A stretch of 64,000 bases of DNA from Mycolicibacterium sp. S2-37 (lineage in GTDB: Bacteria > Actinomycetota > Actinomycetes > Mycobacteriales > Mycobacteriaceae): the NCBI RefSeq assembly GCF_017352375.1, contig NZ_JAFEVR010000009.1, positions 372,001-436,000 on the forward strand, read 5' to 3'. This document shows, one piece after another, positions 54,039 to 62,085 of the stretch (its first letter is position 1; the number at the start of each line of letters is the position of its first letter). Position numbers and translations under genes: made by a program. The notes beneath the pieces are model-generated. The model was not told the DNA's origin and did no database searches. It worked only from the letters and a program-made list of their open reading frames with translations.

Positions 54039-55511
54039 TCAGCTCCCGCCGCCGGTGTGACCTCCGTCGACACCGTCCTGACCCCTACTTCCGGCGGCGC
54101 CATCGATGCCGTCGACGCCCCGGATTCCCGCTTTCCCTGAGGGTGTGGCCGCCCCTGCGCTGCCACCGGCGCCGCCCTTGCCGCCGGGTGCGCCATTGCC
54201 GGCCGTACCGCCCTTGCCGACGAGTCCGGACTGGCCGGCTGCACTGAATACACCGGGCGCGCCGCCCTTTCCGGCGGCACCTCCGTCACCGCCATTGCCG
54301 CCGTTGCCCCCGCGGCCGCCATTGCCACCATCGCCGCCGTTGCCCCCGACGTTGTCGACACGATCGGCACCGTTGACGAAGCCGCCCCCGCCGCCGTTGC
54401 CGCCGTTGCCGCCGATCCCGAGGCTGTCCCCGCCGTCCCCACCGTTGCCGCCGTTGCCGCCGCGCCCACCGACGCCGAAGACCCCGCCCACGCCGCCGTT
54501 CCCGCCGGCACCGCCAGCGGTTCCGTGCTCGCCGTCGATTCCATTGCCGCCATTGCCCCCGTGACCGCCGTTGCCTGCGATGCCGTTTCCGCCGACGGGG
54601 GCAAGGATGGCCTGAGCCCTACCGCCCTTGCCGCCGTTGCCGCCGCTGGCCCCGCCGAGAGCTCCGTTGCCGCCGTTGCCACCGTTGCCCCCGGTGGCCT
54701 GACCGCCAGGTGCAGCGATCGCCACACCGCCCGGGCCGCCCACACCGCCGGCAGCGAACCGGCTCGCACCGGTTCCGTCGCCGCCGTCCCCGCCGTGTCC
54801 GGCGGTAGCGGCCCCCGAGTCGGGCCCGGCGAACGAGCCGGCGACGCCTACCGCGGGGATGCCGGCAACGCCACCGAAGTCGGGGTTCTCCCGGTCGGCG
54901 CCGTTGACTCCCGCGCCACCGTGGCCGCCGGCGCCGCCATTGCCGAAGAGGGCGAATTGACCTGCACTGCCGCCGTTTCCGCCGCGGCCGCCTGCCGTCC
55001 TCTGTCCGAACTGGGGGTCGTGCCCGTCGCCACCGTCGCCGCCGTTTCCGCCGCGGCCGAACAATGCGAACAGTCCGGAGTCGCCCCCGTTCCCGCCTGC
55101 CGCGCCTGGCCCGCCGTTGCCGCCGTCGCCGCCGCGACCCCAGAACAGCCCGCCTCGTCCGCCGTTCCCGCCGCCCTGGCCCGGCAGCGTGCCGTGCGCG
55201 CCGTCGCCGCCGCTGCCGATGAACAGACCACCGTTCACGCCGTCGGTGCCAGGGAGGGCGCCGGCGATGCCGTTGCCGATGAAGATGTTGACGACCGGGA
55301 TCTGTCCGGCGAAGTCAAGGAGGAGTTCGAGCGGATCCTTGAGGGGCAGACCTCCCTGCTGCGGCGCGGGTGGAGTCGGTGCCGCATGCGCCGCGACCGG
55401 CAGAGCGACGAGCGCTGCGGGTGCTGCCAGTAACAGGCCGGCGCCCGTCACCGTTGCGCCCGTCGCCCTGGCTACGCGCCGTCTGGACTCGACCGCTGGC
55501 CGTTTGCCCAT
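54039..55511 (-). CDS. Secreted PGRS-like glycine-rich protein C (no PE domain)
   Basis: 490 residues, third member of the tandem family. A very basic N-terminus (MGKRPAVESRRRVARATG) precedes the hydrophobic signal core, with likely cleavage after AHA (43). The hydrophobic module LLDFAGQIPVVNIFIGNGI and the GGLFIGSGGDGAHGTLPG landmark align with A and B. The core includes SGLFALFGRGG and AGQFALFGNGG, and the C-terminal 32 residues are Gly-X-Y (GIRGVDGIDGAAGSRGQDG). An AGAGGGG site lies before the ATG at 55511. Codon use is GC-rich and Gly-dominated like A and B. The function is unknown. Confidence 0.82.
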   Translation of the reverse strand: MGKRPAVESRRRVARATGATVTGAGLLLAAPAALVALPVAAHAAPTPPAPQQGGLPLKDPLELLLDFAGQIPVVNIFIGNGIAGALPGTDGVNGGLFIGSGGDGAHGTLPGQGGGNGGRGGLFWGRGGDGGNGGPGAAGGNGGDSGLFALFGRGGNGGDGGDGHDPQFGQRTAGGRGGNGGSAGQFALFGNGGAGGHGGAGVNGADRENPDFGGVAGIPAVGVAGSFAGPDSGAATAGHGGDGGDGTGASRFAAGGVGGPGGVAIAAPGGQATGGNGGNGGNGALGGASGGNGGKGGRAQAILAPVGGNGIAGNGGHGGNGGNGIDGEHGTAGGAGGNGGVGGVFGVGGRGGNGGNGGDGGDSLGIGGNGGNGGGGGFVNGADRVDNVGGNGGDGGNGGRGGNGGNGGDGGAAGKGGAPGVFSAAGQSGLVGKGGTAGNGAPGGKGGAGGSAGAATPSGKAGIRGVDGIDGAAGSRGQDGVDGGHTGGGS

Positions 55512-55547
55512 GGGGACCCCTCTTTCTTCGTGCAGGAGTCTCGGATG

Positions 55548-55560
55548 CCAGCAACGCAGC
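55548..55560 (-). promoter_or_regulatory. Shared promoter-like element upstream of PGRS-like gene C
   Basis: Minus strand GCTGCGTTGCTGG, starting 49 bases before the ATG at 55511. It aligns with the elements of genes A and B in sequence and distance. The remainder of 55561-55749 holds no recognisable feature. Confidence 0.45.
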
Positions 55561-55749
55561 GCCGAGTCAGGTGCATCGAACGACTTCGGCAGAGCATAGT
55601 GTGACGTGGGCGTTAATTCAAAAGCCTGACAAGCGCCCTATCAGCTGTTCGTCGTCGAAGGATAACGACATCCTGGATCGAACGCTGACCGCATTCGACG
55701 GATGGCGCGCGGCGCTCGACCGGGGAAGGCGAAAACAGCAAATTGTCTA

Positions 55750-56313
55750 TCAGCTGGTCGGGAGCAGCGTCCGCGCGATTCGGTAGGCGCGGGCGACCGG
55801 GTCGGGATCCAATCCGACGGCCATCGAGCCCAGCATCCCGTCGTGGATCAACGCGATGTCACTCGCGGTGGTAGCAGGATTCGCGGCACTGGTGGCGGCC
55901 ACCAGCGTCGTCAACCGTTCGACGACGTGCCGCTTGTGTGCAACGGCCACCGCCATGCCCGGATGCTCCGGCGGCAGCTGGCCGGCCGCCGCGATGTGGG
56001 CGCATCCGCGCTGTAGGCCGACATGGTCGCGCCACCGCTCGGTCGCCGTGAAGATCGCCAGAACCCGGCCGGCAGGATCGTCTGCCTCGGCGATCGCCCT
56101 GTCCCACTCCTCACGCCAGCGTTCATCGCGGTCGGCGAGATAGGCCGCCACGAGCTCGTCCTTGCCGGAGAAGTTCTTGTAGAGCGACCCGGTCGCGACT
56201 CCCGCGCGCTCGATCACCGCGTCGACACCGGTGCCTGCGATCCCGTGTTCGTAGAACAGTTCGCCGGCGGCACGGAGCAGCCGGACGCGGGCGGGTTGCC
56301 GCGGGACGGACAT
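55750..56313 (-). CDS. TetR-family transcriptional regulator
   Basis: 187 residues. The N-terminal helix-turn-helix is LLRAAGELFYEHGIAGTGVDAVIERAGVATGSLYKNFSGKDEL, a classical TetR DNA-binding domain. The C-terminal ligand domain resembles the AcrR/YxaF-type (ERWRDHVGLQRGCAHIAAAGQLPPEHPG). It is divergent from the MFS transporter gene with a 17-base gap, so it is probably the local repressor of that transporter, acting through the palindrome at 56330. Confidence 0.9.
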   Translation of the reverse strand: MSVPRQPARVRLLRAAGELFYEHGIAGTGVDAVIERAGVATGSLYKNFSGKDELVAAYLADRDERWREEWDRAIAEADDPAGRVLAIFTATERWRDHVGLQRGCAHIAAAGQLPPEHPGMAVAVAHKRHVVERLTTLVAATSAANPATTASDIALIHDGMLGSMAVGLDPDPVARAYRIARTLLPTS

Positions 56314-56329
56314 CGTGCCAATCTACCAA

Positions 56330-56349
56330 AGTGCAACGATCGTTCTACT
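56330..56349. promoter_or_regulatory. TetR operator candidate at the TetR/MFS divergent start
   Basis: AACGATCGTT is a perfect 10-bp palindrome (56335-56344), extended by AGT and ACT arms to a 20-bp imperfect palindrome. It overlaps the predicted GTG start of the MFS gene. Position and symmetry fit a TetR dimer site that blocks transporter expression. If the transporter really starts further downstream (GTG at 56355), the site lies in the leader. Confidence 0.5.
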
Positions 56350-57467
56350 CATTGGTGACCGCTGGCGCCATGCTGACCGCGTGCTGCTATGGATTCGCCC
56401 GTTTCGGCTATGGCCTGTTCACCCCGGTGCTCTCGGACGAGTTCACGCTGTCTCCAGCGACGGTGGGGGCCATCGGATCGGGCAGTTACATCGGCTACTG
56501 CGTGGCCATCGTCGCGAGCACTGTGCTCACCGAACGGATCGGTGCCAGAAGCGTTGCAGTGGCCGCCGGTGTCGTTGCCACGTTAGGGGTTGCGCTGGTG
56601 GCCGCGGCGCCGTCAACGATTCTGCTGACCGCCGGTGTACTGGTGGCCGGCAGTAGCACCGGCCTCGCCTCGCCGCCGCTGGCCGCTGCGGTGGCTCGGT
56701 GGGTGCGCGCCGACGTGCGGGATCGCGCGCAAACGGTGGTCAATGCCGGCACCGGGGTCGGTGTGGTCCTGTCGGCGCCGATCGCCCTGCTGCTGTTCGC
56801 GCACTGGCGCCTGGCCTGGGCCGTGATGGCTCTGATCACTGCCGTGGTGACGGCCGTGGTGGCATGGGCCGTCCCGGCGGCCGAGACCGGCGCTCGGCGC
56901 CTGGTGCCACCCGCCGCGTGGCGAGCCGGATCTCCAGGGCTGGTGACCGCGTCGCTGCTGACCGGGTTCGGCAGTGCCGCGGTGTGGACCTTCGGCCGGG
57001 ACCTCGCCGGCGGCCTCGGGGACACCACATCCGTGGTGATCTGGACGGTGTTGGGTGCCGCCGGTATCGCCGGCGCATTCGGCGGCGACCTGGTGCAGCG
57101 GATCGGGCTGGCACCGGCGTGGCGGCTCCTCACCGTGGCGATGGCCGGCGCGACGCTGGCCTATGCGGTGTGTGCGGACATCGCCTCAGCCGTGGCGGCC
57201 GCTGCGGCGCTGTTCGGAGCCACCTACATCGCGCTGTCGGGACTGCTGCTGCTGTGGGCCACCCGGGTGTATCCCGACGGTGTGTCCTTCGGTGTCGCGC
57301 TGGCCTTCTTCGCCATCGCCGCCGGGCAGGCGGTCGGCGCGCCGGTGGTCGGAGCGCTGGCCCAGAGCGCCGGAGTGGCGACGGCGTTCGTCATCGCGGC
57401 GGGTGTGGGGATCACCGCACTGCTGGTGAGGCCTGCGCGCAGCCCTCAGAACGAGCGCGCCGGCTAA
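56331..57467 (+). CDS. MFS transporter (YbfB/YjiJ-like)
   Basis: 378 residues with about twelve membrane helices. Features include ACCYGFARFGYGLFTPVL in the first helix region, the loop 2/3 area TERIGARSVAVAAG and repeated Ala/Gly/Val helices. The family members are putative drug or metabolite exporters of unknown substrate. The start is uncertain: GTG at 56331 overlaps the operator candidate, while TTG at 56352 or GTG at 56355 would leave the operator in the leader. Control by the divergent TetR protein is likely. Confidence 0.84.
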   Translation: MQRSFYSLVTAGAMLTACCYGFARFGYGLFTPVLSDEFTLSPATVGAIGSGSYIGYCVAIVASTVLTERIGARSVAVAAGVVATLGVALVAAAPSTILLTAGVLVAGSSTGLASPPLAAAVARWVRADVRDRAQTVVNAGTGVGVVLSAPIALLLFAHWRLAWAVMALITAVVTAVVAWAVPAAETGARRLVPPAAWRAGSPGLVTASLLTGFGSAAVWTFGRDLAGGLGDTTSVVIWTVLGAAGIAGAFGGDLVQRIGLAPAWRLLTVAMAGATLAYAVCADIASAVAAAAALFGATYIALSGLLLLWATRVYPDGVSFGVALAFFAIAAGQAVGAPVVGALAQSAGVATAFVIAAGVGITALLVRPARSPQNERAG

Positions 57468-58282
57468 TTGCGCAGCAGGAATCCGGCGTCGAGCGGCCAC
57501 GCCGTGCCGGTGATGAACCTGCCGGCGTCGGACACCAGCCATGCCACCGCCGTCGCGATCTGCTCGGGCTGCAGCAGGGCGATCGGCAGCGCATTCTGCT
57601 GCGCGATCAACCACGGATCCTCGGCGGCGGCCAGCGCCATCGTCGTGTCGTTGATGATCATGTCGGTGGCGACACCGCTGGGGTGGATGGTGTTGACCCG
57701 GATCGAATGCGGCGCAAGCGCAGTGGCCCAACTCTGCATGAGGGCGACCAGGCCGCGTTTGGATGCGGCGTAGGCCTGGATCCCCGGCCGGTCGGTCCCC
57801 GACGCCTTGATGCCCTGAGTGGAGCTGGTCAGGACGATGGAACCTCCGCGACCGCCGGCGATCAGTGCGGGGATGGCGGCGTCGACGGTGTTCCAGGTGC
57901 CGATCAGGTTGACCTCGATGACATCGCGGAAGGTCTGGGGGCGCTCCGCGGTGTCGGTCACGCGGATGATCCCCGCGTTGGCGATCACGATGTCGAGGCG
58001 GCCGAAGAGCTGCTGGCCTTCGGCCACCACAGCGCCGATGGCCTCGGGATCGCGAATATCAGCCTGACGCGCCAGGATCCGGCGGCCGGTGCCCTCCACG
58101 AGTCGCACCGTCTCGGCGAGATCGTCGGCGGTGGCCCCTGCATAACCGGTGGTGGGAACATCGGCACAGAGGTCGACGGCGATGATGTCTGCACCTTCGC
58201 CGGCGAGCGTGACCGCGTGCGCTCTGCCCTGCCCGCGCGCGGCCCCGGTGATGAGTGCGACATGCTCGCCTAAAGTGCCCAT
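57464..58282 (-). CDS. Mycofactocin-coupled SDR-family oxidoreductase
   Basis: 272-residue short-chain dehydrogenase. The cofactor motif ITGAARGQGRAHAVTLAGEGADIIAVDLC is diagnostic of the mycofactocin-associated SDR subfamily (TIGR03971), whose members hold NAD tightly and are thought to need mycofactocin as electron carrier. The catalytic YxxxK is YAASK, with the catalytic Ser in VLTSSTQG. No mycofactocin biosynthesis gene is in the window. The alcohol substrate is unknown. It is the last gene of the minus-strand operon that begins at 62012, with one base between it and the next SDR gene. Confidence 0.86.
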   Translation of the reverse strand: MGTLGEHVALITGAARGQGRAHAVTLAGEGADIIAVDLCADVPTTGYAGATADDLAETVRLVEGTGRRILARQADIRDPEAIGAVVAEGQQLFGRLDIVIANAGIIRVTDTAERPQTFRDVIEVNLIGTWNTVDAAIPALIAGGRGGSIVLTSSTQGIKASGTDRPGIQAYAASKRGLVALMQSWATALAPHSIRVNTIHPSGVATDMIINDTTMALAAAEDPWLIAQQNALPIALLQPEQIATAVAWLVSDAGRFITGTAWPLDAGFLLRN

Positions 58283-58283
58283 C

Positions 58284-59120
58284 TCACTGGCCTTTCGGGA
58301 AGTTGACGTCCTTGGTCACCGCTTCCCACTGGTCGATCGACGCGGAGAACGCAGCCAGCTTGTCGCGTACCGCCTTGAGGACGTCGCGGCCGAGGAGAAG
58401 CCGCAGGGGCGGCTCGTCGAGGGTGGTCACCATCAGCACCGCCTCGGCGACCTTGCGCGGATCGCCGGGCAGGTGGTTGGCGAACTCCTTGATCATGGTC
58501 TTACGGGCGCCCACGTTGTCGTCGTAATCGGCGATGGGAGCGGCTGATTCCCACATCGAGCGGGCAGCCCAGTCGGTGCGGAACGCCCCCGGTTCGATCG
58601 CGGTCACCCTGATTCCCAACGGCGCGACCTCCTGCGCCAGCGCCTCGGTGAGCGCCTCGAGTGCGAACTTGGTCGACGAGTAGTACGCGTTGGGAGGGTT
58701 GGCCACCAACCCGGTCATCGACGAGATGTTGATGATGTGCCCGGACTGCTGCGCGCGCATTCCGGGCAGCACCGCCTTGATCGTGTCGACGACGCCGAAG
58801 TAGTTGGTGTCGAAGAGCTTCCGGACCTGTTCGTCCTCACCCTCCTCGACGGCGGACAGGTAACCGTTACCCGCGTTGTTGACCAGGACGTCGATGCCGC
58901 CGAACGCATCCTTCGCGGCGTGCACCGCCGCCGCGATCTGGTTCTTGTCGGTCACGTCGAGCGCGACGATCACTGCGCGGTCACCGAAATCCTCGGCGAA
59001 ATCGGCGACCGACTCGGTGCGCCGCGCCGTCACCACCACCGAGTGACCGGATTCCAGCGCCGCGCGGGCGATCTCGCGTCCGATGCCGGTGGAGCATCCG
59101 GTGACCAGCCAGCGGGCCAT
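58284..59120 (-). CDS. SDR-family oxidoreductase
   Basis: 278-residue classical SDR. The cofactor motif is WLVTGCSTGIGREIARAAL, NNAGNGYL follows, and the active site has Ser (NISSMTGL) and YYSSTKFAL (YxxxK). The Arg in VVTARRTES suggests NADP preference. It resembles the mycobacterial group that acts on ketosteroid-like or fatty substrates, but this cannot be fixed. The ATG at 59120 begins MARWLVTG; the upstream frame to 59186 overlaps the DUF1214 gene. Confidence 0.87.
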   Translation of the reverse strand: MARWLVTGCSTGIGREIARAALESGHSVVVTARRTESVADFAEDFGDRAVIVALDVTDKNQIAAAVHAAKDAFGGIDVLVNNAGNGYLSAVEEGEDEQVRKLFDTNYFGVVDTIKAVLPGMRAQQSGHIINISSMTGLVANPPNAYYSSTKFALEALTEALAQEVAPLGIRVTAIEPGAFRTDWAARSMWESAAPIADYDDNVGARKTMIKEFANHLPGDPRKVAEAVLMVTTLDEPPLRLLLGRDVLKAVRDKLAAFSASIDQWEAVTKDVNFPKGQ

Positions 59121-59121
59121 C

Positions 59122-60375
59122 TCAGATCGTCCCTTCGGGCAGGCGGCGCAGATAGGCGGCGCGCCGGTCGGCGAGTTGGGTGGCACGCTCCTGCGGCGAG
59201 ACCCGCCTCAGACCCGGGACCTGTCGCTCGAGATCGTCGAGCGCCACCACCCGGCCCCGTGCGCCGAGGTCCTCCTTGGGTCCGTCGTCGCCGAATTCGG
59301 CCATCCGCAGGGTGAGGATGCCCTCGTTCAGCCCATCCGAGTCGATCCAGTTCGCGATGCCGGGATCGGTCGCGGCGATGACGAAGGTGTAGGTGCCGTC
59401 CTCGTTGGGCACCGACTGCGCCTTGTTGAGGCTGCCGGTGCGGTCGACGATGTCCAGCGTGGTGCCCCAGATGTTGCTCAGGGGGACGGTGAAGTACTCG
59501 GCCCCGCCGTCGCTGACGTCGACGACGAACGCCTCGCCCGGCTGCAGCTCGAACCGGCCCATGACGTAGACCTGGTTGCGCATCGCGCCCACCGTGTCGG
59601 CGGACCAGGCGAGGTTGAAGTTGTTGGGCGCCATCTTGTACACACCGTGACTGAGCTTGCCGGTGAAGTTCGCGAAGTGCGCCATCATCGCCGCCGTCGC
59701 GTCGGCCTGCTCATCGAGCGTGCGCGCCGGCGGGGCTGCTGATCCGCTGATCCGTTCCACCGCTAGATGATTCGGGTCGTCGCGGTCCCAGTTGAGCAGG
59801 ACGTCGCGGATGTAGAACTCGTGCGCGGCCGGGGTGGTCTGCACGTGATTGGGCCTACCGTCCGCGGGGTCGGCGTCGACGGTGATGACGAACGAGCCGT
59901 CGGATTCGACCGCCATGGTCCGGCCGTTGAGCACCGCGACGGTGCCCATGTGGGCGTCCCACAGCGTGAAGTAGTTCTCCGTCATCCGGTTCGCTCCCAC
60001 GCGACCGCGGATCTCATAGCGTTCGTCACCGGAGATCGGGATCACCCGGTAGATGCTGTCGGGGTTGTCGATACCCCAACGGGATCCCGGAATCGAGCGA
60101 CCCGCCACCGGGTGGCCCAGGCGGGTGATGCAGCTGACCTTCGGCCGCATCGTGTCCTGGTTGGACGACCAGACCGCTGCCGAGAACATCACCTCCGCGA
60201 AGGCGGCGTCGAAGCGCTCCCGCATGGCGTCGGAGGCTTTCGCGCGGCTCAGCCAGTTCTCGGCCACGCTGTGGTAGGCCGCCTTCACCGTCGGATGCTC
60301 GATGAGTTCGAGCGCGGCGAGTTCCTGTTCGTGCTGGCTCGCCGTCGCAACGGGGTCGCCGGTGAAGTCGGGCAT
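59122..60375 (-). CDS. DUF1214/DUF1254-type protein
   Basis: 417 residues, no signal peptide. The central beta-rich region contains IDNPDSIYRVIPISGDERYEIRG and the later domain has FELQPGEAFVVDVSDGGAEYFTVPLSN and NEDGTYTFVIAATDPGIANW, which match the DUF1214 pattern of paralogous proteins in actinobacterial catabolic clusters. Function is unknown. It overlaps the sulfotransferase gene stop by one base (TGATG). The ATG at 60375 is chosen from that coupling. Confidence 0.78.
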   Translation of the reverse strand: MPDFTGDPVATASQHEQELAALELIEHPTVKAAYHSVAENWLSRAKASDAMRERFDAAFAEVMFSAAVWSSNQDTMRPKVSCITRLGHPVAGRSIPGSRWGIDNPDSIYRVIPISGDERYEIRGRVGANRMTENYFTLWDAHMGTVAVLNGRTMAVESDGSFVITVDADPADGRPNHVQTTPAAHEFYIRDVLLNWDRDDPNHLAVERISGSAAPPARTLDEQADATAAMMAHFANFTGKLSHGVYKMAPNNFNLAWSADTVGAMRNQVYVMGRFELQPGEAFVVDVSDGGAEYFTVPLSNIWGTTLDIVDRTGSLNKAQSVPNEDGTYTFVIAATDPGIANWIDSDGLNEGILTLRMAEFGDDGPKEDLGARGRVVALDDLERQVPGLRRVSPQERATQLADRRAAYLRRLPEGTI

Positions 60376-61562
60376 CACATCCTCCTGGACGGGGTGGCAG
60401 CGGAGCGGATTCGCGCGTTGTAGGCGGCGAATCGGTCGTCGATCTGTTCGTCGGCCAGCCCGAACTCGGCGGCGCAGTAGGGCAGCCGGGCCGGAACACG
60501 CGGGCGTTCGTCCAGCCAGCGCCGCATCGACTGCTCCGCATCCGCGCTCAACGGCAGACCGATCGCGTCGTACACCCGGGCCACCTGGCCGATCGGGTCG
60601 GCGACCGCTGCGGCGAACTCGATATCGGTGATCCGGGTGTTTTCGTCGGCCCAGCGTTCCCGGGTCGTCATCGCGCGGTCGTTGGTCCAACCCATCCGCT
60701 GCAGCCATTCCGCGCCGACACGCTGCCGGTCCACCTCATCGGCGTGCATGGCGTGCAGTGTCGCGTTGAGGCCGGCTCCGGAGGCGATCGTCTCGCGAGG
60801 GTCGCGGTGCATGTGCACGATGTGCAGATCGGGGAACCGGGCCCGCAGGGTATCGAGATAACCCAGGTGCGCCGGCGATTTCAGCACCCAGCGCGTCGCG
60901 GTCCGGCCCCGCATCCGCTTCTGCCACTGCAGGAACTGCAGCATCCGGTGCAGATAGGCATATGCCGGGGTGAAGTCCTGGGTGTCGATCCACGACCGGT
61001 ACGCCGGGACGTACGCGCCCGATTCGGGCACGTGCGACAGAAAGGCGTCGGAGAGGAAGACGATCTCCTCCTCGGGCTCTCGTGCGTGCATGGGGTGGAT
61101 CGAGAAGAGCTCCGGGGCGAGCTCGCGCGAGACGGCCTCACGATTCTCGCTGACGCCGATCCGCGGATCCTCCGCGACCGACCAGTCGTGATCGAGCCGC
61201 GGTGCGACCTCCACCACCTCCCACCCGTACGTGCAGTGAAATCGGTTGTCGGCGGCCAACAGTCGCTGCAGCAGCGTGGTTCCGCTGCGCATCATCCCCA
61301 CCACGACGATCGGTGCGGCAATCACTTCCTCGGTGATCTCGGGATGCCGGCATATCCACTCCTGGGCGCGCAGTCTCATCCGCAGACTGTGCACCAGGCC
61401 CGAGCGCAGGATGTGGGCCCCGATGTCGTTCAGGCCGGCGCCGGCGTAGCTGTCGGCCAGTACACCGAGCGGCTCCTCGAACGGCAGCGGGCCCCAATCG
61501 GACAGCCCCTCCTTCTGCTGCGCAGCAGCCATCAGCGACGCCGCGGTGAAGGATTGCGGCAC
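60375..61562 (-). CDS. PAPS-dependent sulfotransferase (Sulfotransfer_3 type)
   Basis: 395 residues. The 5'-phosphosulfate-binding loop is VVVGMMRSGTTLLQRLLAAD (near residue 90) and the 3'-phosphate loop is HMHRDPRETIASG (near residue 232). The C-terminal third carries the family's ERWADENTRITDIEF region. It transfers sulfate from PAPS to a hydroxyl-containing acceptor, which is unknown; mycobacteria have many such paralogues. It links functionally to the cysDNC operon in this window, which makes PAPS. GTG start, six bases after the NTF2-like gene stop. Confidence 0.83.
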   Translation of the reverse strand: MPQSFTAASLMAAAQQKEGLSDWGPLPFEEPLGVLADSYAGAGLNDIGAHILRSGLVHSLRMRLRAQEWICRHPEITEEVIAAPIVVVGMMRSGTTLLQRLLAADNRFHCTYGWEVVEVAPRLDHDWSVAEDPRIGVSENREAVSRELAPELFSIHPMHAREPEEEIVFLSDAFLSHVPESGAYVPAYRSWIDTQDFTPAYAYLHRMLQFLQWQKRMRGRTATRWVLKSPAHLGYLDTLRARFPDLHIVHMHRDPRETIASGAGLNATLHAMHADEVDRQRVGAEWLQRMGWTNDRAMTTRERWADENTRITDIEFAAAVADPIGQVARVYDAIGLPLSADAEQSMRRWLDERPRVPARLPYCAAEFGLADEQIDDRFAAYNARIRSAATPSRRM

Positions 61563-61568
61563 GGTGAT

Positions 61569-62012
61569 TCAGAACTTCAGGTGATGGCTGGTGTCGCCGA
61601 GCTGGTCGACGAACATGATTCGGGTGTCGAACCACCACGTCCCGTCGACGCGATGGAAGGTGTCGCGGTAGTGGCCGGTGACGATCACCTGCAGCGGCAG
61701 TTCGGATGTCGCCTGGGTGACGCAGTAGTACGCGCTGCCGTTCGCCGTCCCGGCGTCCTCGTCCACGTCGAGCCGCACATTGGTGGTGAAATGCTTGGTC
61801 TTCGGTGTGCCGTCGTCGTACAGGCGCGTCGCCATCTCGTACATCTCGCGGACCCGGGTGGCGCCCTCGAACACCGTCTCGGGCGGCCCGTCCTCCATGC
61901 CGCAGATGCGGCCGTGGGCGAACAGCGCTGCCACGCCGTCGAGGTCGCCGGCATCGATCCGCTCGGCGTACGTGTACACCAGATTCTCGATCTCACGGGC
62001 GGCGTCGCTCAT
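61569..62012 (-). CDS. SnoaL/NTF2-like protein
   Basis: 147 residues with the cone-shaped NTF2 fold (SnoaL_4 type: REIENLVYTYAERIDAGDLDGVAALFAHGRI, then DTFHRVDGTWWFDTRIM). The family includes isomerases, dehydratases and small ligand-binding proteins, often in steroid and aromatic catabolic clusters. It is the first gene of the five-gene minus-strand operon (61569-57464) and is divergent from the SDR gene at 62086. Confidence 0.82.
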   Translation of the reverse strand: MSDAAREIENLVYTYAERIDAGDLDGVAALFAHGRICGMEDGPPETVFEGATRVREMYEMATRLYDDGTPKTKHFTTNVRLDVDEDAGTANGSAYYCVTQATSELPLQVIVTGHYRDTFHRVDGTWWFDTRIMFVDQLGDTSHHLKF

Positions 62013-62043
62013 TGGCGGTAGACAACCAGCCCGAAAGTGTCAT

Positions 62044-62060
62044 GTCAACGGTCGCGTCAA
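62044..62060. promoter_or_regulatory. GTCAA direct repeats in the divergent NTF2/SDR gap
   Basis: Two GTCAA copies 12 bases apart (62044-62048 and 62056-62060); on the minus strand they read TTGAC and the first one gives TTGACA, a possible -35 for the NTF2-like operon. The gap is 73 bases (62013-62085). No classic inverted operator is visible, so the assignment is weak. Confidence 0.3.
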
Positions 62061-62085
62061 TCCAGGGTCTCGCTAACCTCGCACG

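Noticed and set aside
50397..55511. PE_PGRS genes proper
   Set aside because: No PE domain or its YxxxD/E export signal is found at the N-termini; each has a conventional signal peptide instead.
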